A DNA stretch of 9,152 bases from Paracoccaceae bacterium (lineage in GTDB: Bacteria > Pseudomonadota > Alphaproteobacteria > Rhodobacterales > Rhodobacteraceae), in the NCBI GenBank assembly GCA_023263735.1, contig JALQUQ010000093.1:1-9152 (forward strand), given 5' to 3'. A model generated the notes under the pieces. That model did not search any database. It was not told the DNA's origin and worked only from the letters and a program-made list of their open reading frames with translations. Position 1 is the stretch's first letter. Each line of letters starts with the position of its first letter. Positions 1-7,107 of the stretch are shown piece by piece. Both the position numbers and the translations under genes were made by a program.

Positions 1-1
1 C

Positions 2-799
2 ATGGCCCGTATGCCCACATATTTCATCAGCCATGGCGGCGGCCCTTGGCCCTGGATGCCCGATTGGCGGGCGATGTTCAAAAACCTTGAGGCCAGCTTT
101 GTCCAGATGGTCAAGGATTTGCCAGAGCGGCCCACGGCAATCCTGATGATCTCCGGCCATTGGGAAACCGACAGCTTTTCGGTCATGACCCATGCAAATC
201 CGCCCATGGTTTACGATTACAGCGGCTTTCCCGCGCATACCTTTCAGATCAAATACCCGGCCCCCGGGGCCCCGGACCTTGCCAGAAAGGCGGCCGATCT
301 GATCAAGGCGGCGGGATTGCCTGTCAAGCTGGACGAAAAGCAGGGCTTTGATCACGGCACCTTTGTTCCGGCCTATGTGATGTATCCCGATGCCAGCGTT
401 CCGGTCTTTCAAATCTCGCTGCGCCACGGGTATTCGCCCGAAGAACACGTGGCCCTTGGCCGCGCCTTGGCCCCCCTTCGGGATGAGGGTGTGCTGATCG
501 TGGGATCAGGCTTGTCTTACCATAACCTCCGCCTGTTCGGACCGGGCGCGAAAGAGCCGTCCGAGGCATTCGATGCCTGGTTGGCGGCGTCGTTGGCCTT
601 GCCGCCCGCCAAGCGGACGGCAACTCTGGAAGACTGGGAAAAGGCCCCCTATGCGCGCGTTTGCCACCTGCAAGAGGATCATTTCGTCCCGCTGTTCGTG
701 GCCCTTGGCGCCGCCGAAAACGACACGGCAACCATGGTCTATCACGACGTCGGGCTGTTTGGCGGGGTGACGGCGTCCAGCTACCGGTTCGACGCCTGA
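2..799 (+). CDS. Extradiol ring-cleavage dioxygenase family protein (DODA/YgiD type)
   Basis: This 265-residue protein belongs to the LigB-like class III extradiol dioxygenase superfamily, in the 4,5-DOPA dioxygenase/YgiD branch. Those enzymes use a metal held by histidines to open catechol-type rings; the substrate here is unknown. Visible family marks are the N-terminal SHGGGPW (residues 10-16, His11), SGHWE (51-55, His53), FDHGTFVP (116-123, His118), GSGLSYHN (168-175, His174), and a C-terminal HLQEDHFVPL (222-231) resembling the HPxxEHxLPL signature. There is no signal peptide, so it is probably cytoplasmic. Length is normal for the family. The first in-frame ATG is at base 2, at the very edge, and a second is at base 11; an upstream start outside the window cannot be excluded, but SHGGGPW at residue 10 is where family members usually have it, so the gene is probably complete. 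It converges on the GH3 gene with only 16 bp between the stop codons. Family assignment is firm; calling it a true DOPA dioxygenase would be guesswork. Confidence 0.88.
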   Translation: MARMPTYFISHGGGPWPWMPDWRAMFKNLEASFVQMVKDLPERPTAILMISGHWETDSFSVMTHANPPMVYDYSGFPAHTFQIKYPAPGAPDLARKAADLIKAAGLPVKLDEKQGFDHGTFVPAYVMYPDASVPVFQISLRHGYSPEEHVALGRALAPLRDEGVLIVGSGLSYHNLRLFGPGAKEPSEAFDAWLAASLALPPAKRTATLEDWEKAPYARVCHLQEDHFVPLFVALGAAENDTATMVYHDVGLFGGVTASSYRFDA

Positions 800-805
800 T
801 TGCCG

Positions 806-831
806 GGATGCGCGGTCAATACCGCGCATCC
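806..831. terminator. Perfect inverted repeat between convergent genes; probable bidirectional terminator
   Basis: Eleven bases (806-816, GGATGCGCGGT) are repeated exactly in inverted form at 821-831 (ACCGCGCATCC), around a CAAT loop (817-820). The GC-rich stem lies just after the dioxygenase stop (797-799). It also covers the last codons and the stop (818-816) of the minus-strand GH3 gene, so it could fold in either transcript. Neither side is followed by a clear T-run, so it may act as a U-poor hairpin terminator or as a 3'-end stabiliser. Confidence 0.65.
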
Positions 832-2468
832 TCCAACCCGCAAAACGCATCCACCGGCGATTGGCCGGAAAACGGTTTGCGTCCCACCAGACAATCGACA
901 ACGGCCGTTTGCATCGTCGGCATCGAGGCGTAGGCATTAATATAGCACGGCACCCGCGGCGCATCATAAAGCATATAGGGATAGCCAAAGCTGATCATGA
1001 TCGTCGGCACCTCATGCCAGCGCCGCTCCATTGCCGAGCGGAAACCGCCGGTCAATTTTGACCAATCCAAAAAGATACGGCCGCGCGTCAGCAGGGTTTC
1101 TTCGGCTGTTGCATAGATCACCAGATCCCAGTCATCCGATTTTACAAGCTGGCCGGCCTGATGTTCGGTGACATCAAACCCTTCGGCACGCAGCAATTGC
1201 GCCAAATCCAAGGGCAGCGGCACCGGCAGCATCGGCAGAACCACGCCACCAGAGATCAGCAGAATCCGCTTTGTAGTTTTGGGCGAAATCGGCAGCGTCT
1301 GCCCTACATCCTTGACCAAGGTCGGGGCGCGCGCGGTGATTTCCATCGCGGCCTGACGATCGTGGTCCAGACCCACTTTGTCACGCTGGGCGGGTTTTGC
1401 CCCGTTATGCAGACCAAGTTTCGCCTTAAGACCCAAAATTCGGCGCAAGGCATCGTGCAAACGGGCCTGACTGATGCGGCCATCCGCAATGGCTGCATCG
1501 ATATAGCCGAAATCCTGGTACGGATCGTCCGAGAACAAGATCACGTCGCAACCCGAAATGATCGCCTCGGGCAGCATTTCCGACCGTGGCGCCCATGCCG
1601 CAAAGCCAGCCATCGAGGTGGCATCCGAAACGATGACGCCGTTAAACCCCATCTCCTCTCGCAAAAGCCGCAAATTCAGCAAACTGCTGACCGAAGCGGG
1701 CCGAAACGCTTCCAGCCCCGCATCGGGATCGTGCTGACGCACATAAGCGGGAAAGGCGATATGCGCCGACATCACCGACAAGACACCCTTGTCGATTGCC
1801 GCTTGGTACAAGGCGCCATGGGTCTCTTTCCACTCTTCGACCGACAGCGGAATCCGCGTGGTGACCAGATGTTGGTCCCGGTCGTCATGCCCTTCGCCCG
1901 GCCAATGCTTGGCCGTGGCCGCGACCCCGGTGGCCTGAAACTCTTCGATCGTGGCCAGCGTATGCTCTTTGATCGTCGCGGGGTCAGAGCCAAATCCGCG
2001 TGTGGCCACAATCGGGCTGCGGAATTCGGCGTTGATGTCCAGCACGGGCGTAAAGGTCCAGTTCATGCCCATGGCAACGGCCTCTTGCGCCATGATCTGC
2101 GCGACCTTGCGCGTCGCGGCAACATCGTTGACCGCGGCCAAGGCCAAGGGGTTCGGCACCTCGGCCCCAAAGGGCAGGCTCATGCGGCTGCCCTCCAGAT
2201 CGCTGGAAACCAGCATCGGGATATTCGATTGCGCTTGGGCCGCGTCCAGAAAATCGCATTCCTGATCCTTGGTCCCCATAAAGAACCGGGTGATCCCACC
2301 GGGCTGCAATTCCTTTAGCCTTGGCAGTTCCGCCGGGTCAAAGCCACGCGACAAGTGCACGAACAATTGCCCGGTCTTTTCCCGTGGGCTCATCGCGGCC
2401 AAAGTCCGCTCGACCCAATCCAACTGCGCCTCTGTCAGATGAAATGGCGCTGCCTTCAAATCAACCAT
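816..2468 (-). CDS. Glycoside hydrolase family 3 protein, beta-N-acetylhexosaminidase (NagZ)-like
   Basis: This 550-residue GH3 glycosidase is most like the N-acetyl-beta-glucosaminidase/NagZ subgroup, which acts in peptidoglycan recycling or chitin-sugar hydrolysis. The (beta/alpha)8 domain spans roughly residues 15-355. It holds KHWPGEG (187-193) followed by D198-Q-H200, matching the Asp-x-His acid/base dyad of NagZ-type enzymes, and the nucleophile Asp282 in VSDATSMAG. Residues 400-550 look like the GH3 C-terminal alpha/beta domain, making it longer than the roughly 340-residue single-domain NagZ of enterobacteria. No signal peptide or lipobox is visible, so it is probably cytoplasmic. The frame stays open to an ATG at 2540, but the ATG at 2468 is chosen because a strong GGGGGGAA ribosome binding site precedes it, and the earlier start would push far into the ThiF gene. 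The chosen start overlaps the ThiF stop by 8 bp (ATGGTTGA), which suggests coupling in one operon. Substrate is inferred only. Confidence 0.85.
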   Translation of the reverse strand: MVDLKAAPFHLTEAQLDWVERTLAAMSPREKTGQLFVHLSRGFDPAELPRLKELQPGGITRFFMGTKDQECDFLDAAQAQSNIPMLVSSDLEGSRMSLPFGAEVPNPLALAAVNDVAATRKVAQIMAQEAVAMGMNWTFTPVLDINAEFRSPIVATRGFGSDPATIKEHTLATIEEFQATGVAATAKHWPGEGHDDRDQHLVTTRIPLSVEEWKETHGALYQAAIDKGVLSVMSAHIAFPAYVRQHDPDAGLEAFRPASVSSLLNLRLLREEMGFNGVIVSDATSMAGFAAWAPRSEMLPEAIISGCDVILFSDDPYQDFGYIDAAIADGRISQARLHDALRRILGLKAKLGLHNGAKPAQRDKVGLDHDRQAAMEITARAPTLVKDVGQTLPISPKTTKRILLISGGVVLPMLPVPLPLDLAQLLRAEGFDVTEHQAGQLVKSDDWDLVIYATAEETLLTRGRIFLDWSKLTGGFRSAMERRWHEVPTIMISFGYPYMLYDAPRVPCYINAYASMPTMQTAVVDCLVGRKPFSGQSPVDAFCGLEDARY

Positions 2469-3507
2469 GGTTCCCCCCGCAAATTGGACAATCTTCCCGC
2501 CGTTTTGCCGTGATAACGCGGGTTTCGGTATAAAGTGCATCGTGAATCAGGATACGCCCGATCAGGCTTTCACCCGCTCCAGTCAAAAACTTGACGGCCT
2601 CCATCGCCATCATCGACCCGATGACACCGGGAAGCGGCGCCACAACACCGGCTTCGGCGCAGGTCGGCACCATTCCGGGCGCCGGGCGCACGGGAAAGAC
2701 GCATTCATAGCAGGGCCCGCCCTCGGCCGGATGATACAGGGAAATCTGGCCTTCCCATTGCGTGATCGCCGCCGAAATCAGGGGCTTGCCCAAGTCCACG
2801 CAAACTTTGTTCACCAGATAGCGAGTGTCAAAATTGTCTGTCCCGTCCAGCACCAGATCATAGTCCGCGATCAATGCCACCGCATCCTCGGCCCCCAATC
2901 TGCGGTGATAGGGCCGCAATTCGACAAAGGGGTTCAGCGCACGCATGGCGGTTTCGGCTGAAAACACCTTGGGCATACCGATCCGATCTTCGGTGTGAAT
3001 GATCTGGCGTTGCAGGTTGCTGGCCTCGACCGTGTCGTCATCGACGATGCCGATCGTCCCCACGCCACTTGCCGCAAGATACATCAGCGACGGCGACCCC
3101 AAACCCCCGGCCCCGATGACCAGAACCTTGGCATTCTTCAACCGTTTCTGGCCAGGCCCCCCAATTTCGCGCAGCATGATGTGCCGGGCATAACGGTCAA
3201 GCTCTTCTGGTTTGAACGTTCCCGCGGGTTTGGACGGCACGGGTGCTTTGCTTTCAGCCTTGGCCCGCAGCGCAACAAGAAGCTGCCGGTACAGAAACAC
3301 CAGCCCAGCCACAACGCCAAGACCCAGCCAGACGGCCACGGACCCTCCGGTCACCATGCGCAGGGCATGCCCCGAAGGCAGGATCAATTGCAGCACGACA
3401 ACGGCACCCCACAGCCCGGCAATCGCCCAAAGGCGCCGTTGGGCAGGTATCTTTGCCATCGCCCCCAGCACCCAGATGCCAACGGCCAGCCCCAAAACCA
3501 AAAGCAT
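2461..3507 (-). CDS. moeB: HesA/MoeB/ThiF family adenylyltransferase with N-terminal membrane segments
   Basis: This 348-residue E1-like enzyme would adenylate the C-terminal Gly-Gly of a small sulfur carrier, MoaD for molybdopterin or ThiS for thiamine. The first 80 or so residues are not part of the usual enzyme: they contain about three hydrophobic stretches (1-17, 26-44, 53-76), then a linker rich in Lys, Pro and Ala. The catalytic domain begins near residue 100 (ELDRYARH) and shows GAGGLGS (132-138) for ATP binding, SNLQRQ (163-168), DGTDNFDTR (221-229), a cysteine in TCAEAG (Cys283) at the ThiF/MoeB reactive-cysteine position, and a zinc site from CYEC (266, 269) and CPIC (340, 343). 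A GTG at 3510 is also in frame, but the ATG at 3507 is preferred: it sits 5 bases after GGGAGG, while the GTG would be only 2 bases away. The ATG shares one base with the dut stop (TGATG). Choosing between MoeB and ThiF is uncertain, as no carrier-protein gene lies nearby. Confidence 0.85.
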   Translation of the reverse strand: MLLVLGLAVGIWVLGAMAKIPAQRRLWAIAGLWGAVVVLQLILPSGHALRMVTGGSVAVWLGLGVVAGLVFLYRQLLVALRAKAESKAPVPSKPAGTFKPEELDRYARHIMLREIGGPGQKRLKNAKVLVIGAGGLGSPSLMYLAASGVGTIGIVDDDTVEASNLQRQIIHTEDRIGMPKVFSAETAMRALNPFVELRPYHRRLGAEDAVALIADYDLVLDGTDNFDTRYLVNKVCVDLGKPLISAAITQWEGQISLYHPAEGGPCYECVFPVRPAPGMVPTCAEAGVVAPLPGVIGSMMAMEAVKFLTGAGESLIGRILIHDALYTETRVITAKRREDCPICGGNHG

Positions 3508-3974
3508 CACGCCCTCCCGGTCGAGCCAAAGCCGCCTTGACCGCGATCTGTTTCAGACAAATCTGATGTCACCGCAAACCTTGCCTGAATCACCGGGGCC
3601 ACGATCATCTGCGCCACCCGGTCGCCGTGCTGCACGTGAAAGACCTGATCTGACAGATTGATCAACAGCACCCCCAAAGGCCCCCGGTAATCGCTGTCAA
3701 TCGTTCCCGGCGTGTTGGGCAGGGAAATCCCGTGCTTCAGGGCCAGACCGGAACGCGGGCGCATTTGCACTTCGTATCCGTGTGGAATTTCAATCCGCAG
3801 ACCCGTCGGACAAACCCAGCGCTCACCCGGCCGCAAATGATACCCTGCCCCCCGTTGATCGACGGGAAAGTTGGCGCGCACATCCGCTCCGGCCGCCCCG
3901 GCCGTTTCGTATTTCGGCAGGCCGACAGCGGTGTCGGCCCAATCCTCAAACAGCACCCTGATTTCAACGGTCAT
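3507..3974 (-). CDS. dut: Deoxyuridine 5'-triphosphate nucleotidohydrolase (dUTPase)
   Basis: This trimeric-type dUTPase hydrolyses dUTP to dUMP and pyrophosphate, keeping uracil out of DNA and supplying dUMP for thymidylate synthesis. All five classical motifs are present in the 155-residue protein: motif 1 AGAAGADVR (25-33), motif 2 [10 protein letters not shown] (73-82), motif 3 from N87 to G98 with the catalytic Asp93 in TIDSDYRG, motif 4 RVAQMIV (119-125), and the glycine-rich motif 5 [11 protein letters not shown] (144-154). Length is typical. The reading frame extends upstream to 4028, but the ATG at 3974 is chosen because GGAGGG lies just ahead and the extra 18 residues are Arg-rich and unlike the family. 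It follows coaBC by 31 bp, the same coaBC-dut pairing found in many proteobacteria including E. coli. Its last codons (motif 5) also carry the ribosome binding site of the downstream ThiF gene. Confidence 0.97.
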   Translation of the reverse strand: MTVEIRVLFEDWADTAVGLPKYETAGAAGADVRANFPVDQRGAGYHLRPGERWVCPTGLRIEIPHGYEVQMRPRSGLALKHGISLPNTPGTIDSDYRGPLGVLLINLSDQVFHVQHGDRVAQMIVAPVIQARFAVTSDLSETDRGQGGFGSTGRA

Positions 3975-4005
3975 GGTGTCCCTCCGATGGAAAGTGCGGC
4001 GTCGG

Positions 4006-5202
4006 TCACCCTTGAACCGCCTCGGCAATCTTGCGGGCCAGATGGCGCGCGACCTCTTCCTTGGGCATGCGTGGCCATTCTTCGGCCCCGCTTTCCGTCA
4101 ATAGCGTGACCGCATTTTCGCGCCCCCCCATGATACCCGTCGCGGGGCTGACATCATTTGCAACGATCCAGTCGCAGCCCTTGCGCAGACGTTTCGCCGT
4201 CGCATGCTCCAACACCTTTTCGGTTTCGGCCGCAAAGCCCACCACAAGACGGGGTCGTTGATCCGATCTCGACAGCGTCGCCAGAATGTCGGGATTTTCG
4301 GCAAATTCCAGCGCAGGCATTTTGCCTGTTCCGTCCTTTTTCATCTTTTGCGACCCTTCGTTTGCCACCCGCCAATCGGCAACCGCCGCCGCCATCACGG
4401 CCACATCGGCTGGCAGGGCCGCGTTGACAGCGGCCAGCATCTGCGCCGCCGTTTCAACGGCAACCACCGTCACCCCCTTGGGTGGCGGAACCAAAGCGGG
4501 ACCGGTGACAAAGGTGACTTTGGCCCCCATCTCGTGCAAGGCAGCGGCAATCGCCGTGCCTTGTGCTCCGCTGGATCGATTGGCGATATAGCGCACAGGG
4601 TCAATCGGTTCGTGGGTCGGGCCCGAGGTTACGATGACATGTTTGCCCGCCAACGGCCCCCGGCCAAAGGCACCGTCGATGGCCGCCAGAATTTCCGCAG
4701 GCTCCGCCATCCGGCCCGGACCGAATTCCCCGCAGGCCATATCGCCTTCATTTGGCCCGATGGTCGTGATGCCATCCGCTTGCAACGTCGCCAAATTGCG
4801 CTGCGTCGCCGGGTGCAACCACATCCGCACATTCATTGCAGGCGCAATCATCACGCGCTTGTCGGTCGCCAAAAGCAGCGTCGATGCCAGATCATCGGCG
4901 CGGCCCGTGGCCATCTTTGCCATCAGATCGGCCGTCGCAGGGGCCACGACAACCAGATCGGCCGCGCGGCTCAACTGAATATGGCCCATTTCAGCTTCTT
5001 GGGTCAGATCAAAAAGCTCGGTGTGCACGCGCCCCCCGGCCAAAGCCGAAACAGACAAGGGAGTCACGAATTCGGCACCCGCTCGGGTCAGGACAGGAAC
5101 CACCGATGCGCCCTCACGCGACAAAAGCCGGATCAATTCCAAGCTTTTATAGGCAGCAATGCCTCCGCCAATGATCAGAAGTATCCGCTTTCCGGCCAGC
5201 AT
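4006..5202 (-). CDS. coaBC: Bifunctional phosphopantothenoylcysteine decarboxylase / phosphopantothenate--cysteine ligase
   Basis: This 398-residue CoaBC (Dfp) carries out two consecutive steps of coenzyme A synthesis: CTP-dependent joining of cysteine to 4'-phosphopantothenate, then FMN-dependent decarboxylation to 4'-phosphopantetheine. The N-terminal flavoprotein domain (about 1-180) has GGGIAAYKS (12-20), the active-site His74 in [11 protein letters not shown], the substrate-binding APAMN (120-124) with M127-W128, and the catalytic Cys157 in the [11 protein letters not shown] flap. The C-terminal ligase domain (about 187-398) has [10 protein letters not shown] (192-201), Asn208 in IANRSSG (the acyl-cytidylate intermediate position), KMKKDG (286-291) and VGFAAET (321-327). 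Length is normal. The ATG at 5202 is preceded by GGGGGGCAAGGC. It sits 147 bp downstream of the ChaN-like gene and 31 bp upstream of dut. It may have its own promoter or be read through from rpoH. Confidence 0.97.
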   Translation of the reverse strand: MLAGKRILLIIGGGIAAYKSLELIRLLSREGASVVPVLTRAGAEFVTPLSVSALAGGRVHTELFDLTQEAEMGHIQLSRAADLVVVAPATADLMAKMATGRADDLASTLLLATDKRVMIAPAMNVRMWLHPATQRNLATLQADGITTIGPNEGDMACGEFGPGRMAEPAEILAAIDGAFGRGPLAGKHVIVTSGPTHEPIDPVRYIANRSSGAQGTAIAAALHEMGAKVTFVTGPALVPPPKGVTVVAVETAAQMLAAVNAALPADVAVMAAAVADWRVANEGSQKMKKDGTGKMPALEFAENPDILATLSRSDQRPRLVVGFAAETEKVLEHATAKRLRKGCDWIVANDVSPATGIMGGRENAVTLLTESGAEEWPRMPKEEVARHLARKIAEAVQG

Positions 5203-5349
5203 GCCTTGCCCCCCGTTTTCCTTGGGCGACGTTAGGCGGCGCGGCCGGCAACATCAACTCCCCCAATGCGCGGCGCTTATGATGAACATCGATACGGCAT
5301 CACCCACGATGGCCGATCCTCTCCCCGCAAAGGAACCTTGGCGCCCCGC
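5203..5349. other. 147-bp gap between the ChaN-like gene and coaBC
   Basis: This is the longest non-coding stretch in the window. I found no convincing terminator hairpin after the ChaN-like stop (5352-5350) and no RNA gene. Short minus-strand reading frames, such as a 7-codon one from 5300, have no support. A weak promoter-like pair ahead of coaBC is listed separately. Confidence 0.5.
5229..5257 (-). promoter_or_regulatory. Weak candidate housekeeping promoter for coaBC-dut-thiF-GH3
   Basis: On the minus strand, TTGATG (5257-5252) and TAACGT (5234-5229) are separated by 17 bases, ideal for a sigma-70 promoter. The matches are only 4 of 6 to TTGACA and 3 of 6 to TATAAT. Transcription would start near 5222, leaving a leader of about 20 bases before the coaBC ATG. 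It is offered because the gap is the only sizeable break in the minus-strand gene run. Confidence 0.25.
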
Positions 5350-6168
5350 CTATTTCCGGGCCTTTGGTACCGCAAACTGGGCGCATGGGTCGTCGCGTGG
5401 CGCGGGATCGGTCACGCGCACGGCATCAAAAGGCGCATCCGCCCCGGGGTCGGATTCGACCTGCCCCAAGGACCAGACCGTCACCTCCGGGCGAAGATTG
5501 GCAAGGATGGCTGGGATCGCCGTATCCGTTCGGGCATGCCCGGTTCCCGTAATAATGACAACCGGGCCTTGGTCCCGGTCCAAAGCCGCCAAAGCTTCAC
5601 CCGCCATCCAGGCATCGCGCAAGCGCTGCGCCTCGACCATGCCGCCCAGCATCTCCGGCGGCAGGGCGTTGCAATGCGCCTCGGCTTGCTCGGCTTTGAG
5701 GTCTTCAAGAGCGTCGGCAGCCAATTCGGGCAAGGCCCGTGCCGCGTCGATGCCCGGAAAATTCTTTTTCAGAACGGCCGCAGCGCCCATTGTGATGGCC
5801 GATTTCAGCTCTTCTCGCGGCACCGCGCCTGCCAGATGTTCGGCCTGACCGCTCGCCTGAAAAATCGGGTAATACATGGAGAAATCCGGCCAACCCGACG
5901 CCTCCCATTCAAGTGCCCGCGCCATGACATCAGCATTGGCACCCGTGACCCCGGCCAATACCTTGGCCTGACGCCCAGACAGCATTTCCCAGACAACCGC
6001 CTTTGGCCCGATCAGACCGACAAGCCGCGCCTGCTCGGCGTGGTGCAGCGGGTTATCGTGAACCTCGCCCAGAACAAAGATGTCTGCATCCGTTGGAGGG
6101 TCGATCTGCGCCAAGCTTTGCCCAGCGACCAGCCCAATCACACCTGCAAAAAGGGCAATGCGCTTCAT
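5350..6168 (-). CDS. ChaN family (haem-binding, PF04187-type) exported protein
   Basis: This 272-residue protein matches the ChaN/haem-binding uptake family, whose best-known member (Campylobacter ChaN) is an iron-regulated lipoprotein that binds haem; a catalytic activity is not established for the family. A Sec-type signal peptide is visible: MKR, a hydrophobic core (4-16), then a likely cleavage after GQSLA (residue 20). There is no lipobox cysteine, so it should be a soluble periplasmic protein. Family marks are LGEVHDNPLHH (33-43), WPDFSMYYPIF (93-103), a VEAQRLRDAWMA stretch (178-189) and TGTGHARTD (207-215). The ATG overlaps the rpoH stop by four bases (ATGA). No purine-rich ribosome binding site precedes it (the 12 bases before the ATG read AACCTTCTTTTC), so translation probably depends on ribosomes finishing rpoH. 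Being in the sigma-factor transcript suggests a stress role; that role is inference. Confidence 0.85.
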   Translation of the reverse strand: MKRIALFAGVIGLVAGQSLAQIDPPTDADIFVLGEVHDNPLHHAEQARLVGLIGPKAVVWEMLSGRQAKVLAGVTGANADVMARALEWEASGWPDFSMYYPIFQASGQAEHLAGAVPREELKSAITMGAAAVLKKNFPGIDAARALPELAADALEDLKAEQAEAHCNALPPEMLGGMVEAQRLRDAWMAGEALAALDRDQGPVVIITGTGHARTDTAIPAILANLRPEVTVWSLGQVESDPGADAPFDAVRVTDPAPRDDPCAQFAVPKARK

Positions 6169-7043
6169 GAAAAGAAGGTTTGCACATCCCGCGCGTGGGT
6201 TTCAAGGTTGCGCCGCATTTTTTGAAAAGCGGCCGCTTCCAGTTGCCGAACCCGCTCCTTTGACAAACCGAGTTCTTCGCCAAGGCTCTCCAAGGTCCGT
6301 GGCTCGTCTTTCAATTTGCGTTCAATCACGATGAACCGTTCACGCGGATTCAACGCCATCATCGCCGACCCCAACCAGTCGCGCAGGCGAGAGGCGTCAT
6401 GTTCGGCCTCGACCTTTTGCGACGACTGTTCGTCTTCGTCTTCCAGAATGTCGATCCATTCGCGGCCGTCTTCGTCGTGGGACTGTTGCGCGTTCAAGGA
6501 AAAGTCCGACCCCGACAGCCGGCCCTCCATCATCTCGACATCCGACAGCGACACACCCACTTCTTCCGCCACCAATTGGCGCAACTGTTGAGAGTCGAGC
6601 TTTTCGCCACGTTGGCTCGCTTCGCGCTCCAGCTTGGCCTGAACCCGACGCAGATTAAAGAACAAGGCCTTCTGGCTTGAGGTTGACCCGGTCCGAACCA
6701 GTGACCAGTTGCGCATCACGTAATCCTGAATCGACGCCTTGATCCACCAAACGGCATAAGTGGAAAACCGCACGCCGCGCTCTGGATCAAACTTTTCAGC
6801 GGCCTTCATCAGACCCAGTCCCGCCTCTTGGATCAGGTCGTTCATGGGCGCGCCATAGCGCCGGAACTTGGCCGCCATGGAAATCGCCAACCGCATATAA
6901 GCCGTGACAAGCCGATGCAGGGCTTTTTCGTCCTGATGATGGCGCCAAGCATAGGCCAGTTGCAGCTCTGTCTCCGCGTCCAAAAGCTCTGCCCGCATCG
7001 CTTGGCGCGACATGATTTGGTCTGTATATCCGTCAAGTGCCAT
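6165..7043 (-). CDS. rpoH: RNA polymerase sigma-32 family factor, RpoHII-like
   Basis: This 292-residue alternative sigma factor directs RNA polymerase to heat-shock and oxidative-stress promoters. Region 2 covers about residues 40-115 and includes NDLIQEAGLGLMKA (68-81), FDPERGVRFSTYAVWWIK (85-102) and the following DYVMRNWSLVR. The RpoH-specific box is QKALFFNLRR (124-133). An acidic stretch, EDEDEQ (201-206), precedes region 4, whose helix-turn-helix is about 250-277 (TLESLGEELGLSKERVRQLE). Many alphaproteobacteria carry two RpoH proteins; the variant SSQKALFFNLRR box and the ChaN/coaBC/dut neighbourhood make me favour the RpoHII type, which in Rhodobacter sphaeroides lies downstream of RpoE in the singlet-oxygen response. 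This is from family knowledge and should be confirmed by phylogeny. The ATG at 7043 follows GAGGG by six bases. The gene is divergent from cobU across a 97-bp gap and is coupled to the ChaN-like gene. Confidence 0.93.
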   Translation of the reverse strand: MALDGYTDQIMSRQAMRAELLDAETELQLAYAWRHHQDEKALHRLVTAYMRLAISMAAKFRRYGAPMNDLIQEAGLGLMKAAEKFDPERGVRFSTYAVWWIKASIQDYVMRNWSLVRTGSTSSQKALFFNLRRVQAKLEREASQRGEKLDSQQLRQLVAEEVGVSLSDVEMMEGRLSGSDFSLNAQQSHDEDGREWIDILEDEDEQSSQKVEAEHDASRLRDWLGSAMMALNPRERFIVIERKLKDEPRTLESLGEELGLSKERVRQLEAAAFQKMRRNLETHARDVQTFFS

Positions 7044-7107
7044 CGTGACCCTCGCTCAAACGCAACCTTGGCCCACATCAACTCAGGCCCTCTGCACACG
7101 TTCTTGA

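Noticed and set aside
1161..2318. 385-codon plus-strand open frame
   Set aside because: It lies wholly antisense to the GH3 gene, is rich in Arg, Gln and His, shows no family motif and has no ribosome binding site; it is a typical mirror frame of GC-rich coding DNA.
2469..2540. 24-residue N-terminal extension of the GH3 protein from ATG at 2540
   Set aside because: It would overlap the ThiF gene by 80 bp and cover its zinc motif; the internal ATG at 2468 has a strong ribosome binding site.
3975..4028. 18-residue N-terminal extension of dUTPase
   Set aside because: It is Arg-rich and runs into the end of coaBC; a good GGAGGG site precedes the ATG at 3974 and the resulting length fits the family.
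4204..5235. 343-codon plus-strand open frame
   Set aside because: It is antisense to coaBC, whose motifs are unmistakable; the translation is Arg/His/Gln-rich and of low plausibility.
5266..6225. 319-codon plus-strand open frame
   Set aside because: It is antisense to the ChaN-like gene and the end of rpoH, with no recognisable domain.
7044..7100. Possible RNA thermometer in the rpoH leader
   Set aside because: I looked for a stem hiding the GAGGG ribosome binding site and found only a short GGCC/GGCC pairing that does not reach it; not supported by eye.
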